A model generated the notes under the pieces. The model was given only the letters and a program-made list of their open reading frames with translations, was not told where the DNA came from and did no database searches. From Aurantibacter sp034110465 (GTDB lineage Bacteria > Bacteroidota > Bacteroidia > Flavobacteriales > Flavobacteriaceae), in assembly GCA_034110465.1 (NCBI GenBank), contig JAWUZD010000006.1, positions 1 through 64,000 of the forward strand: a stretch of 64,000 bases of DNA, read 5' to 3'. Shown here piece after piece: positions 25,418 to 34,057 of this stretch (the stretch's first letter is position 1; the number at the start of each line of letters is the position of its first letter). A program made the translations under genes and the position numbers.

Positions 25418-25471
25418 AAACTCTCTTACTAAGTGGTTCTTATAGAATCTCTTTGGTAAGAGAGTTTTTTT
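25418..25471 (+). terminator. Rho-independent terminator after HU
   Basis: The arms AAACTCTCTTAC (25418-25429) and GTAAGAGAGTTT (25456-25467) pair perfectly around a 26-base loop and run into a T tract. Confidence 0.88.
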
Positions 25472-25513
25472 ATCCAATTATTTTATCTACATTTAACAAG
25501 TAAACTTATTAAA

Positions 25514-26071
25514 ATGCTAGATTTAAAACCTACAAAAGGAAGATTACTTATTGCAGAGCCATCAATACTGAATGATCGTTCTTTCAATAGATCTGTAGTT
25601 TTAATAACTGAGCATAGTAGTATATCTGGAAGTATTGGGTTTATAATGAATAAACCTATGAAATATAAAGTAAGTGACCTTGTCCCAGAAATTGATTGTG
25701 ATTTTACAATATATAAAGGAGGTCCTGTATCTCAAGAGAATTTATATTTCATTCATACTGTTCCAGACCTTATTCCAGAAAGTATTGAAATTACAAAAGG
25801 AATATATTGGGGAGGTAATTTTAATAGCGTCACTAAACTACTAGTCGACAAAGTTATTTCTACTAAAGATATTCGTTTTTTTCTAGGTTATTCAGGCTGG
25901 AGTGAAAATCAATTATCAGAAGAATTAACTGAAGATTCTTGGCTGGTCATTGAAAATAGTTATTCTAATATTTTAACAACTAATTCTTCCATCTGGAAAA
26001 ATAAGTTAATGGAATTAGGTGGTGACTATCAGATTTGGGCAAATGCTCCTAAAAATCCAGCATTGAATTAA
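25514..26071 (+). CDS. YqgE/AlgH family protein
   Basis: The 185-residue protein shows the YqgE/AlgH (DUF179) pattern: PTKGRLLIAEPSILNDRSFN, then VVLITEHSSISGSIGFIMNKP, YKGGPVSQENLYFIHT, and GIYWGGNFNSVTKLL with FFLGYSGWSENQL. It is cytoplasmic. The family is widespread and often sits near a RuvX-type nuclease in Proteobacteria; its biochemical role is unknown. It converges on the class IV aminotransferase gene with a 4-bp overlap of the stop codons. Confidence 0.92.
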   Translation: MLDLKPTKGRLLIAEPSILNDRSFNRSVVLITEHSSISGSIGFIMNKPMKYKVSDLVPEIDCDFTIYKGGPVSQENLYFIHTVPDLIPESIEITKGIYWGGNFNSVTKLLVDKVISTKDIRFFLGYSGWSENQLSEELTEDSWLVIENSYSNILTTNSSIWKNKLMELGGDYQIWANAPKNPALN

Positions 26072-26892
26072 ACGTACTCTTTCTCCAATAGAGCTCGCAT
26101 TTCTTCACCTATTTCCGTTTTATATATTTTTTTTCGATAATTAGTTACAGACTGGATATCTATGATGCTATTGGTGATGAATAATTCATCTGCTTTTTGC
26201 AATTCAAATGGTGAAATCTCTCGTTCTACAGTTGAATACGTCGGATTCTTCTTTAGAATCTGAATTAACTTATTTCTAATAACACCTTTTATGCAACCTT
26301 CCGTAATAGATGGAGTAATAATTTCAGTTCCTTTTACTAAAAAAATATTCCCATGGATAACTTCAACAATTTGTTTTTTTTCATTCAGGAAAATACAAGA
26401 GTCCAATTCATTTTCAGTTGCATAAATACTAGAAACAACGTTTAAAATTCGATTGGTAGATTTAATCGTTGATAAAATCCCTGAATGTACATAGTGATCT
26501 TTAAAAAGATCAACTATATACTCACTTTTAGGTTTTACAATTAATTCAGTTACTTCTATTACATAGTCGATTTCATTAGTCAAAGGGAAGTATTTTCCAC
26601 CATCTTTTCTAAAAACTGTCAACCGAACCCGTGAAGAATCGATTAAACCTTGTGCATTGGCAGTCTTAATAATTTCTTTTTCTAAATTTTCTTGCGTAAA
26701 GTCCATAGGTATTTCCATACGAATCATACGCATAGATGCCATTAATCTAAAATAATGCTCCTCAAAAAAAATAATTTTGGAATTGACAATCTTTAAAGTT
26801 TCAAAAACTCCATCACCATATTTAAAGGCTCTGTTGTCGCTAGTAAGTGCTACTGTAGTATATGGCTGTAAATTGCCATTGTAATTTATCAT
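26068..26892 (-). CDS. Class IV aminotransferase / aminodeoxychorismate lyase-like
   Basis: The 274-residue fold-type IV PLP enzyme has the N-terminal RAFKYGDGVFETLKIVN (21-37) and the PLP lysine K144 in STIKSTNRILNVVSS. Later come GNIFLVKG and a TEGCIKGVIRNKLI turn with the phosphate-binding Gly. The short size and the F-ETLKI start fit PabC-like lyases (4-amino-4-deoxychorismate to p-aminobenzoate and pyruvate) better than IlvE, but D-amino acid transaminase-type activity cannot be excluded. No folate genes lie next to it. Confidence 0.87.
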   Translation of the reverse strand: MINYNGNLQPYTTVALTSDNRAFKYGDGVFETLKIVNSKIIFFEEHYFRLMASMRMIRMEIPMDFTQENLEKEIIKTANAQGLIDSSRVRLTVFRKDGGKYFPLTNEIDYVIEVTELIVKPKSEYIVDLFKDHYVHSGILSTIKSTNRILNVVSSIYATENELDSCIFLNEKKQIVEVIHGNIFLVKGTEIITPSITEGCIKGVIRNKLIQILKKNPTYSTVEREISPFELQKADELFITNSIIDIQSVTNYRKKIYKTEIGEEMRALLEKEYV

Positions 26893-26964
26893 TCTATTAA
26901 ATTAAAATGCAAAATTAACTAAAAAATAAAAAAAATCAATTATAAAACCCTACTAGTATTAGTA

Positions 26965-27348
26965 TTAAGCACCAATTTTATGCTTCAATTCATCAATTTG
27001 GTTTTCCCATAGCATTTTAGACTCTTCTACTTCATCCTCTTCAGCAAAATCAACAATCATTAAAGATACATCTTTAGTGATTTCATCAACTTCAATTCTA
27101 AACTCAAAATAAGAATTATCATCTTCACTTTCAAGCCATTTAAAACGTATTCTTTGATCAGTACGATTGGCTAAAACTTTTGCTAATTCTTCTGTTCCAT
27201 CCCATATAAAAGTAAATTCCTCTCCCCTAGAGTTTACATTATCGGCAAACCACTCGGATAGACCTGATGCAGATCCAAAATATTGATATAACATCTTAGG
27301 AGATGCGTGAATCGGGAACTCAATTTCAAACTTTACTTTTTCACTCAT
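26965..27348 (-). CDS. START-like (SRPBCC) domain protein
   Basis: The 127-residue acidic protein begins MSEKVKFEIEFPIHASPKML with a first helix-grip strand, then GLSEWFADNV, FIWDGTEELAKV and FKWLESEDDNSYFEFRIEVD. This is the START/AHSA1 fold, with the long C-terminal helix (MLWENQIDELKHKIG) lining the cavity. The form is common and well kept in Flavobacteriia as a START-like protein of unknown ligand. The gene stands alone, with a tRNA-Met gene upstream in the opposite orientation. Confidence 0.85.
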   Translation of the reverse strand: MSEKVKFEIEFPIHASPKMLYQYFGSASGLSEWFADNVNSRGEEFTFIWDGTEELAKVLANRTDQRIRFKWLESEDDNSYFEFRIEVDEITKDVSLMIVDFAEEDEVEESKMLWENQIDELKHKIGA

Positions 27349-27430
27349 AATTGTTTGTTAGATGCACAATATATATATATTTTTATTAATATAAAAATAA
27401 AAAAATAGATGAAAAATTCATCAGTAATTG

Positions 27431-27460
27431 TTGCCCAAAATAATAATTATTTTATATTTG
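27431..27460 (+). promoter_or_regulatory. tRNA-Met promoter (TTG, 19 bp, TATATTTG)
   Basis: TTG at 27431-27433 and TATATTTG at 27453-27460 are spaced by 19 bp. The tRNA starts 12 bases further on. Confidence 0.78.
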
Positions 27461-27471
27461 CACCCGATTAT

Positions 27472-27545
27472 GGCGTGGTAGCTCAGTTGGTTAGAGCGTC
27501 GGATTCATAACCCGGAGGTCTGCAGTTCAATTCTGCATCACGCTA
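27472..27545 (+). tRNA. tRNA-Met (CAT), elongator type
   Basis: A complete cloverleaf of 74 bases is seen. The acceptor strands GGCGTGG and TCACGCT pair with G-U at both ends. The D stem is GCTC/GAGC, and the anticodon loop TTCATAA gives CAT. The T arm is TGCAG-TTCAATT-CTGCA. The initiator mark of three G-C pairs at the base of the anticodon stem is not complete on the 5' side, so this is the elongator, although an Ile2 tRNA with modified C cannot be excluded. CCA is not encoded. Confidence 0.92.
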
Positions 27546-27550
27546 CTAAA

Positions 27551-27579
27551 AAACTCAAGCAATTTGCTTGGGTTTTTTT
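27551..27579. terminator. Terminator between tRNA-Met and VanY-type gene
   Basis: AAACTCAAGCAA (27551-27562) pairs with TTGCTTGGGTTT (27564-27575) with one wobble and runs into T7. The A-rich left side lets it also serve the convergent minus-strand peptidase gene that ends at 27578. Confidence 0.82.
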
Positions 27580-28285
27580 ATTTTAAATCAGGATTGATAT
27601 CGAGTACATTATTGATAAGATATTGATTTAAAAATTCTTGAGTAAAATTTTTACTCCCTACTATTTCTTCTTCTAATAGCATTTCTTTGAGTGAAATTTT
27701 TAAAAACTCATTTAACATTTTGCTTGAAGTGGATGTATAACTATAATGCCAAGGCTCGTATTTAAAACCTCTCCTTTCTGAATCATTCGTATAAACAAGG
27801 CAAAAACCATAATCTCCAGCGTTTATATCCAACCATTTTTTAAGAGCATGATAGATTCCTTCTTTTTTAAAATGTCGTGTCAATAAAGCATCTTTTGGTT
27901 TCGCTTTACTTCCATCAATAATATCAATATCTGTTCCCCAATGATGCCTAGAAGTTCCAGGAATTGTTGAGTATTCTATTATTTTATCAATTGCCTCTAG
28001 TGGTAATAAACCTTGAGAAATATATTTAGAATACTTTCTTGTCCAAATCCTCTTCTGATGTTTAAAACTTCGATAACTAGATACTATTTCAATATCTATT
28101 CCATCTTTTAATGCTTCTGATTGCATTAAGTTAAAAGCATCATATACTTCTTTTCGTACCTTATATTCATTCTCATAGTGATTCATTGGAGCTTTACCAA
28201 TCAGCTCCGCTTTAGAATAAATTTCAGATTGCTGAAAAGTAACAGCAAATAGAAATAATACAATCGATGAAATAAATTTATGCAT
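27578..28285 (-). CDS. VanY-type D-alanyl-D-alanine carboxypeptidase (M15B)
   Basis: The 235-residue zinc peptidase has a signal peptide (MHKFISSIVLFLFAVTF) and works on peptidoglycan stem peptides in the periplasm. The substrate-binding motif is VSSYRSFKHQKRIW, the zinc ligands are in TSRHHWGTDIDI (His and Asp) and EPWHYSYTS (His, with Glu as the general base). The length is normal. The start overlaps the stop of the upstream GNAT gene by 8 bp, so they are co-transcribed. Confidence 0.92.
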   Translation of the reverse strand: MHKFISSIVLFLFAVTFQQSEIYSKAELIGKAPMNHYENEYKVRKEVYDAFNLMQSEALKDGIDIEIVSSYRSFKHQKRIWTRKYSKYISQGLLPLEAIDKIIEYSTIPGTSRHHWGTDIDIIDGSKAKPKDALLTRHFKKEGIYHALKKWLDINAGDYGFCLVYTNDSERRGFKYEPWHYSYTSTSSKMLNEFLKISLKEMLLEEEIVGSKNFTQEFLNQYLINNVLDINPDLK

Positions 28286-28718
28286 TCGTAAACTTTTTAT
28301 ACATATTAAAATGACCTCCTATATATTGAATATCAAACTCCTCTCCAATTATTTCATACCCTAATTTCTTATAGAAGTCAAGTGCACCAATACGTGCGTT
28401 AAACCATAAAACATCTGCTTTTCTTACTTTTAAAACCTCTTCTGCTTTTAAAATCAATTTTCTTCCCAACCCTTTTCCTTGATAAACTCTATCTGTAGCC
28501 ATACCTCTTAGACGGTATTGATTCCCTTTAAAATATGAGTTTTTATTTTCTACAAATGTCGCCACACTGACCAATTCACCATCAATAAATGCTCCTAAAT
28601 GAAATGTGCTTTCTTTAAAATCTCCTTCCGTTTTTTCAGTCAAAGGAATGTTTTTTCTAAGCATTTCTTTTCTTATTTCATAGGTTTCTTCAGCAGAGAT
28701 TAATTTTATTTCAATCAT
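28278..28718 (-). CDS. GNAT family N-acetyltransferase
   Basis: The 146-residue protein has the GNAT core: a strand LGAFIDGELVSVATFVEN, the acetyl-CoA binding segment YRLRGMATDRVYQGKGLGRK (the Q-x-x-G-x-G/A loop), and a C-terminal FNARIGALDFYKKLGYEIIG. It looks like the ElaA/YjcF-type small acetyltransferases. The substrate is unknown. Its stop overlaps the start of the VanY-type gene, and it is divergent from another GNAT gene only 40 bp away. Confidence 0.88.
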   Translation of the reverse strand: MIEIKLISAEETYEIRKEMLRKNIPLTEKTEGDFKESTFHLGAFIDGELVSVATFVENKNSYFKGNQYRLRGMATDRVYQGKGLGRKLILKAEEVLKVRKADVLWFNARIGALDFYKKLGYEIIGEEFDIQYIGGHFNMYKKFTNA

Positions 28719-28758
28719 AAAAAATAAACTTTTATCTTTACGAAAATACTAATTTATA

Positions 28759-29205
28759 ATGAATTCATTTGAAATAAAAATCTTACCAAAAGAAAATATA
28801 TTTGACATCATTCCACTACTCAATCAGTTGAATGAAAATACTCCTGAAGATATTTTAAAAGAACGATTGCTGGAAATGGTAGCACAGAATTATGAATGTG
28901 CAATTATGTATGACAAGTTAAAAATCGTAGGTATATGTGGGATTTGGTACATGACAAGACACTATGTCGGGAAAAGCATGGAGGTTGATCATGTGGTTAT
29001 TGACAATTCGTATCGCTCGAAAGGATTAGGAAGAGTTTTCTTTGATTGGATTTACAAACATGCCTTATCCAAAGGTTGTGAAGCCTCAGAATTAAATGCG
29101 TACGTAAATAATCCTAAAAGCCATAAATTTTATTACAATGAAGGCTATAATATTTATGGGTTTCACTTTTTAAAAGTTTTAAGAGAAGATAAAAAGTTTT
29201 ATTAA
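28759..29205 (+). CDS. GNAT family N-acetyltransferase
   Basis: The 148-residue protein has the GNAT fold with the CoA loop VIDNSYRSKGLGRVFFDWIY near residue 80 and the end segment NAYVNNPKSHKFYYNEGYNI near 115-134. The central strand KIVGICGIWYMTRHY is typical. It is not a recent copy of the divergent GNAT gene at 28278. The substrate cannot be told from the sequence. The pair shares a 40-bp intergenic region, too short for two full promoters, so one of them may use a promoter inside its neighbour. Confidence 0.87.
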   Translation: MNSFEIKILPKENIFDIIPLLNQLNENTPEDILKERLLEMVAQNYECAIMYDKLKIVGICGIWYMTRHYVGKSMEVDHVVIDNSYRSKGLGRVFFDWIYKHALSKGCEASELNAYVNNPKSHKFYYNEGYNIYGFHFLKVLREDKKFY

Positions 29206-29222
29206 TTCTTGCCTAAAAATAG

Positions 29223-29252
29223 TTGCAGTTAAAAGAAGGAGATGTATATTTG
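29223..29252 (+). promoter_or_regulatory. tRNA-Gly promoter (TTG, 19 bp, TATATTTG)
   Basis: TTG at 29223-29225 and TATATTTG at 29245-29252 have a 19-bp spacer. The layout is the same as at the tRNA-Met and HU genes. Confidence 0.8.
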
Positions 29253-29263
29253 TAATCGGAAAT

Positions 29264-29336
29264 GCGAAAGTAGCTCAGTTGGTAGAGCGTCAGCCTTCCA
29301 AGCTGAATGTCGCCGGTTCGAACCCGGTCTTTCGCT
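29264..29336 (+). tRNA. tRNA-Gly (TCC)
   Basis: A 73-base cloverleaf is seen with acceptor GCGAAAG/CTTTCGC, D stem GCTC/GAGC, anticodon stem TCAGC/GCTGA around CTTCCAA (anticodon TCC) and T arm GCCGG-TTCGAAC-CCGGT. The discriminator base is T, and CCA is not encoded. Confidence 0.95.
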
Positions 29337-29340
29337 CTAA

Positions 29341-29371
29341 AAAACTCTGATAGAAATATCAGAGTTTTTTT
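29341..29371. terminator. Terminator after tRNA-Gly, shared with rhomboid gene
   Basis: AAAACTCTGAT (29341-29351) and ATCAGAGTTTT (29358-29368) pair perfectly around AGAAAT, with a T tract after. It is symmetric, so it also ends the convergent rhomboid gene. Confidence 0.9.
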
Positions 29372-29373
29372 AT

Positions 29374-30015
29374 TTAATTCTTTAATTTTTTTTCGAATAC
29401 AAATAGTAATACAATAGGTATTGCGAGAATTAGTACCATTCTCATATTTTCCTCTATCACATTAGGAGACAGTAGAATAGTCAATACATATCCAGCAATT
29501 GCTCCTCCGATATGTGCACTATGCCCAATATTTCCAATACTCTTTTTCATCCCATAAATTGAATATAATAAATATCCTATTCCAAATATATATCCTGGAA
29601 TAGGGATTGGAATAAAAATAAAACCTAACCTCATTTCAGGAAACAACATAATCGCAGCATATAAAATACCCATTACTGCTCCAGATGCTCCTACAGCACT
29701 GTAATACAAATCATTTTTATGATAATTCAATGCAAATAATCCACTAAAAATCAAACTCCCAAAATAAATCAACACAAACTTCCACACACCTATCAATTCA
29801 ACTACATTATCAGCAAAAAAATATAAAGTCAGCATATTAAAGATAAGATGCATTTGATCAACATGTAAAAAACCTGAAGTAAATACTCTCATGTATTCAC
29901 CTTTTTTAATGGCTCCTATCTGAAACTTATTTTTATTAAAAAAAACTTGATCACTGAACCCTTTCATTGAAAATAAAACGTTGGCAACAATGATAATTAA
30001 TACGACTTGACTCAT
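29374..30015 (-). CDS. Rhomboid family intramembrane serine protease
   Basis: The 213-residue protein has about six membrane helices. The rhomboid signatures are FLHVDQMHLIFNMLTLYFF (HxxxN region, N60), the nucleophile S111 in GASGAVMG, and the base H168 in GHSAHIGGAIAGY. It cuts membrane proteins within the bilayer; natural targets are unknown. The length is typical of short bacterial rhomboids without an N-terminal soluble domain. It is divergent from the LpxL-like acyltransferase gene. Confidence 0.92.
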   Translation of the reverse strand: MSQVVLIIIVANVLFSMKGFSDQVFFNKNKFQIGAIKKGEYMRVFTSGFLHVDQMHLIFNMLTLYFFADNVVELIGVWKFVLIYFGSLIFSGLFALNYHKNDLYYSAVGASGAVMGILYAAIMLFPEMRLGFIFIPIPIPGYIFGIGYLLYSIYGMKKSIGNIGHSAHIGGAIAGYVLTILLSPNVIEENMRMVLILAIPIVLLFVFEKKLKN

Positions 30016-30072
30016 TTTTATTTTTTATACTTTCAAAGATAAAATTATATCCGATATTTGCATGAAAATTAT

Positions 30073-30963
30073 ATGCAATTACTCGTTTACATACTTTTAT
30101 ATCCATTAATTTGGATTATTTCTCTACTTCCATTTAGATTACTCTATATGTTCTCTGATCTAATTGCATTTCTATTTTACTATATCATAGGATACCGAAA
30201 AGAAATTGTTTTAAACAATTTGAGAATTGCATTACCAGAAAAGACCGATAAAGAACTAAATAAAATTAGACAAAAATTTTATCGCCATTTTGTTGATATT
30301 TTTATGGAAATGATAAAATCATTTACCATTTCAAAAGCTAGTCTTAAAAAACATTATTCATATACCAATATTGATTTATTAGATGACTTATATAAAGATG
30401 GTAAGAGTGTTGTTCTTGTAGGCTCTCATTATGCAAATTGGGAATGGATTGTTGGATTAAATTCCTTAATGAAATATAAAGGGTATGCAGGTTATACTAA
30501 AGTAAATAATAAATACTTCAATGCTAAAGTTCTAAAATCTAGAGAGCGTTTCGGAGCAAATTTCATCCAAACTTCAAAACTTATTTCAAAAATAGATAAA
30601 AATCAACGTGATAAAATCCAAGGATTCTATGGATTATTAAGTGACCAATCTCCTCAATTAAAGAGAACACATTATTGGAGTGAATTTTTCGGAGTTAAGG
30701 TTCCTATTCATACTGGTGCTGAAATGCTTGCTAAAAAATATAATATGAATATTGTATTGTTGAGTACAAAAAAGATAAAAAGGGGTTATTACTCTTCAAC
30801 GTTTGAAGTTATTTCCAATGATGTGAAAAAATATTCAGATTATGAATTAACGGATATTTTCTTACGAAAAACTGAAAAACATATTCTTGAAGAACCTAAA
30901 TATTATTTCTGGACACATAATCGTTTCAAGCACAAAGATAAACTTGTAGAAAAAGTAAATTAG
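30073..30963 (+). CDS. Lysophospholipid/lipid A acyltransferase, LpxL/HtrB family
   Basis: The start is set at the ATG at 30073 (MQLLVYILLYPLIWIISLLP). An in-frame TTG at 30058 is unlikely because it overlaps a promoter-like ATATTTG. The 296-residue protein has an N-terminal membrane helix and the HX4E acyltransferase motif in GSHYANWEWIVGL, followed by GFYGLLSDQSPQ and YYFWTHNRFKHKDK. It adds a secondary acyl chain to lipid A at the inner membrane. Flavobacteria usually carry two or three such enzymes; which step this one performs cannot be read. It ends 4 bp inside the convergent rluF gene. Confidence 0.9.
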   Translation: MQLLVYILLYPLIWIISLLPFRLLYMFSDLIAFLFYYIIGYRKEIVLNNLRIALPEKTDKELNKIRQKFYRHFVDIFMEMIKSFTISKASLKKHYSYTNIDLLDDLYKDGKSVVLVGSHYANWEWIVGLNSLMKYKGYAGYTKVNNKYFNAKVLKSRERFGANFIQTSKLISKIDKNQRDKIQGFYGLLSDQSPQLKRTHYWSEFFGVKVPIHTGAEMLAKKYNMNIVLLSTKKIKRGYYSSTFEVISNDVKKYSDYELTDIFLRKTEKHILEEPKYYFWTHNRFKHKDKLVEKVN

Positions 30964-31697
30964 TCTTTATGAGTTTTGGCAGAGTCTTTAACAAGTCTAT
31001 CAATTTCTTGCAACTCATCATTTGTTAAATCTCTCCATTGACCTTCTGGAATATCAAGATTGATATTCATAATTCTGATACGTTTCAATTTCAACACTCG
31101 ATAATCCAAGTAATCACACATTCTTCGAATCTGCCTATTTAGTCCTTGTGTAAGGATGATTTTGAATTTGTTATGAGCAATTTTCTCAACATTACATTTA
31201 AAAGTTACTGAATCTAAAATTGGGATTCCATTACTCATTTTTTCAACAAAATCCTCAGTAATTGGTCGATCAACAGTTACAACATACTCTTTCTCGTGGT
31301 TATTTCTTGCACGTAATATCTTATTGACAATATCTCCATCGCTTGTTAAAAATATCAAGCCTTCACTCGGCTTGTCCAACCTTCCAATTGGAAAAATACG
31401 CTTCGGATGATTAATATAATCTACAATATTATCTTTCTCAGCATCTGTATCTGTTGTGCATACAATTCCAATAGGTTTATTGAAAGCGATATAAGTATGT
31501 GATTCTTTAGACTCAGAAATCAACGCGCCGTCAACGTGAACTATATCATTTGACGAGATTTTAGTACCCAATTCTGGCACTAACCCATTAATTGTCACTC
31601 TATTTTGATCGATTAGTTTATCTGCTGCACGACGGGAGCAATAACCGACTTCGGACAAGTATTTATTAATTCGCTTTAAAGGAAGTTCTTCGCTCAT
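30960..31697 (-). CDS. rluF: 23S rRNA pseudouridine synthase RluF (RsuA family)
   Basis: The 245-residue enzyme has an S4 RNA-binding domain (RINKYLSEVGYCSRRAADKL, residues 9-28) and the RsuA-type catalytic motif with D108 in GRLDKPSEGLIFLTSDGD. The phrase KILRARNNHEKEYVVTVDRP matches RluF, which modifies U2604 of 23S rRNA, more closely than RluB or RluE. The C-terminal LTQGLNRQIRRMCDYLDYRV is standard. The gene starts immediately before the outer-membrane protein gene on its upstream side ends (0-bp gap), giving a glmM-unknown-rluF run on one strand. Confidence 0.9.
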   Translation of the reverse strand: MSEELPLKRINKYLSEVGYCSRRAADKLIDQNRVTINGLVPELGTKISSNDIVHVDGALISESKESHTYIAFNKPIGIVCTTDTDAEKDNIVDYINHPKRIFPIGRLDKPSEGLIFLTSDGDIVNKILRARNNHEKEYVVTVDRPITEDFVEKMSNGIPILDSVTFKCNVEKIAHNKFKIILTQGLNRQIRRMCDYLDYRVLKLKRIRIMNINLDIPEGQWRDLTNDELQEIDRLVKDSAKTHKD

Positions 31698-32534
31698 TTA
31701 TTTTTTTGACAATTGAAAACGTGTTCCTACCACAATTGTTTTTTCAAAAAACGTAAAATGTTGTGACGCGGAATCACTACTATTCATTGTAGTCCTGATA
31801 TTATCCATATTGATATACCCAACTTTTAAATCAGATTGTACAAAGAAATATTTAAAAAATGTAATATTCAATCCCACATTTGCACTTAGACCATATCCTG
31901 CAACATGAAACTCATCATATCTATCTCCACCAAATAAAGTGGTATTCGTTTTTGGATATAAAACACCTACTCCTATTCCTTCAGTCAAGTTGAACTCAAA
32001 ATCATCATTATTGATTTTTAATAGTTTATTCAAACTGTCAAATCGATTTACTTCAACGTTCACAAAGTTTAATCCATCTGTATGCTCAAATGTTAAGAAT
32101 TCATGAGTCAGCAATATATCATCATTATCATAAGAACCATCATATTGATTTCCTGCATTAATGGTTCCGTCAATTTTAACTGTCTGATAATTGGTCATTA
32201 CGTATTTCATATGATCATTTCCGATAGATACTGTATAATTATCACGAAAGAAATATCCTATACGATAGTTGTTTTGTGGAATAGAAATATTCGCTGGATT
32301 GATATATTTTTTAAAAGAAAATGGTGTGATTCTATCTTTAGCCTTCACATCTTGGAGTATAAAATCATAATTATCTCCTTTAAATTGGATATCAGAATCA
32401 CTAAATGAGGCTCTATTCCATCCCCAAACTAAAAACATTTTCCCTTTATTGCCTTCTTTCTTCTTTTCTTCAGAACCTTGAGATATAACGGGCAAACTTA
32501 TAAGTACAAATAATACCGCAATTATTTTATTCAT
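31698..32534 (-). CDS. Predicted outer-membrane beta-barrel protein
   Basis: The 278-residue protein has a signal peptide (MNKIIAVLFVLISLPVISQG), a short charged linker, then alternating aromatic strands such as MFLVWGWNRASFSDSDIQF, YRIGYFFRDNYTVSIGNDH, GYGLSANVGLNITFFKYFFV and TIVVGTRFQLSKK at the very end. The final residue pattern and strand spacing suggest a barrel of about 8-10 strands in the outer membrane. I recognise no named family. It starts within the glmM stop (TAATG, 1-base overlap) and is followed at once by rluF, so it is co-transcribed with them. The role is unknown. Confidence 0.82.
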   Translation of the reverse strand: MNKIIAVLFVLISLPVISQGSEEKKKEGNKGKMFLVWGWNRASFSDSDIQFKGDNYDFILQDVKAKDRITPFSFKKYINPANISIPQNNYRIGYFFRDNYTVSIGNDHMKYVMTNYQTVKIDGTINAGNQYDGSYDNDDILLTHEFLTFEHTDGLNFVNVEVNRFDSLNKLLKINNDDFEFNLTEGIGVGVLYPKTNTTLFGGDRYDEFHVAGYGLSANVGLNITFFKYFFVQSDLKVGYINMDNIRTTMNSSDSASQHFTFFEKTIVVGTRFQLSKK

Positions 32535-33919
32535 TATATCAAATCTTTTATTTCACCAATAAAACGCTCCGCTAATGAATCAGCAGAAGATTGCGAAGTA
32601 CTTTCAGTATATATTCTAATAATTGGTTCTGTATTTGATTTCCTCAAATGAACCCATTCTGTATCAAAATTTATCTTTACACCATCAATCGTCAATACAT
32701 CTTCATTCTGATATTTAATTGTCATAGCACTTAAAATTGCGTCAACATTTATCTGAGGTGTCAATTCGATTTTATTTTTACTCATAAAATAGTTAGGATA
32801 ACTATCTCTTAACTCTTTACAAGTCATATTTTTATTGGCCAATAAAGATAAAAACAATGCAACTCCTACCAATGAGTCTCTACCGTAATGAGATTCAGGA
32901 TATATGATTCCTCCATTTCCTTCTCCACCGATAATAGCATTCGTATCTTTCATCAACTTTACAACGTTCACTTCACCTACAGCACTTGCTTGGTAACTTC
33001 CTCCATGTCTTTCAGTAACATCTCTCAGGGCTCTTGAAGACGACATATTAGAAACTGTATTTCCACCCTTTCGAGACAACACATAGTCTGCACAAGCAAC
33101 TAAGGTGTATTCTTCTCCAAACATAGATCCATCTTCACTTACCAATGCCAATCTATCTACATCAGGATCGACTACTATTCCTAGATCTGCTTTTTCTTTC
33201 ACTACCAATTCCGATATATCCGTCAAATGTTCTTTTAACGGCTCTGGATTATGAGGAAACTGACCATTAGGTTCACAATATAATTTTACACACTCTACAC
33301 CCAACCTTTCCAATAACGCAGGAATAAAGATTCCTCCTGTAGAATTTACAGCATCTACTACAACTTTAAATTTTGCTTTTTTAATAGCATCAACATCAAC
33401 CAATTCTAATTTTAGAACTTCGTCAATATGCTTTTCTACATACGTAGTGTTTTTCGAATAGATTCCTAAATCGTCAACTTCAGCAAATAAGAAATCATCA
33501 CTCTCAGCAATTTCTAATATTTTATTTCCTTCTTCTCCGTTTAAGAATTCTCCGTTTTCATTCAATAATTTTAAGTCATTCCATTTTTTTGGATTATGAG
33601 ATGCTGTCAAAATGATTCCTCCATCTGCATTTTCAATAGGAACAGCAACTTCAACAGTTGGTGTTGTTGACAATCCTAAATCAATTACATTGATTCCTAG
33701 TCCTACCAAAGTATTGGCAACCAGAGAACTTACCATTTTACCTGAAATACGTGCGTCACGCCCTATAACTACTGTTAATTTTGATTTATTTGGGTTTCTT
33801 TTTAACAACCAACCTCCATAAGCAGAAGCAAACTTTACTGCATCAATAGGTGTTAAATTATTTCCTACTTCTCCGCCTATCGTTCCTCTTATTCCTGATA
33901 TAGATTTTATTAAACTCAT
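32534..33919 (-). CDS. glmM: Phosphoglucosamine mutase
   Basis: The 461-residue alpha-D-phosphohexomutase converts glucosamine-6-phosphate to glucosamine-1-phosphate for peptidoglycan and lipopolysaccharide precursors. The phosphoserine is S107 in ILTASHNPKKWND. The Mg-binding loop is DPDVDRLAL (251-259), the sugar loop GEGNGGIIYPE is near 334, and the phosphate loop is RKSNTEPIIRIY near the end. The TASHNP form with Trp-Asn following is typical of GlmM/ManB in Bacteroidota, so a phosphomannomutase activity is the alternative. Confidence 0.9.
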   Translation of the reverse strand: MSLIKSISGIRGTIGGEVGNNLTPIDAVKFASAYGGWLLKRNPNKSKLTVVIGRDARISGKMVSSLVANTLVGLGINVIDLGLSTTPTVEVAVPIENADGGIILTASHNPKKWNDLKLLNENGEFLNGEEGNKILEIAESDDFLFAEVDDLGIYSKNTTYVEKHIDEVLKLELVDVDAIKKAKFKVVVDAVNSTGGIFIPALLERLGVECVKLYCEPNGQFPHNPEPLKEHLTDISELVVKEKADLGIVVDPDVDRLALVSEDGSMFGEEYTLVACADYVLSRKGGNTVSNMSSSRALRDVTERHGGSYQASAVGEVNVVKLMKDTNAIIGGEGNGGIIYPESHYGRDSLVGVALFLSLLANKNMTCKELRDSYPNYFMSKNKIELTPQINVDAILSAMTIKYQNEDVLTIDGVKINFDTEWVHLRKSNTEPIIRIYTESTSQSSADSLAERFIGEIKDLI

Positions 33920-34002
33920 TCAATTTTTATTTATGGCAAATATACCTTTTTTGAAGTACATATTTAATTTGTCAAACCTAGTTTTAAACATTATACAAAA
34001 CA

Positions 34003-34034
34003 AAAAACCGTTTCAATTTCTTGAAACGGTTTTT
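34003..34034 (-). terminator. Terminator after rpsA
   Basis: AAAAACCGTTTCAA and TTGAAACGGTTTTT pair around TTTC. The hairpin lies 24 bases after the rpsA stop on the minus strand. Confidence 0.88.
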
Positions 34035-34057
34035 ATAAATTTAAAAATGTTTAGTGA

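Noticed and set aside
27472..27545. Initiator tRNA-fMet
   Set aside because: The three consecutive G-C pairs at the anticodon stem base are not complete, so the elongator form is more likely.
32103..32408. Plus-strand Ile-rich frame inside the outer-membrane protein gene
   Set aside because: Antisense of Asn/Asp-rich codons; no promoter or domain.
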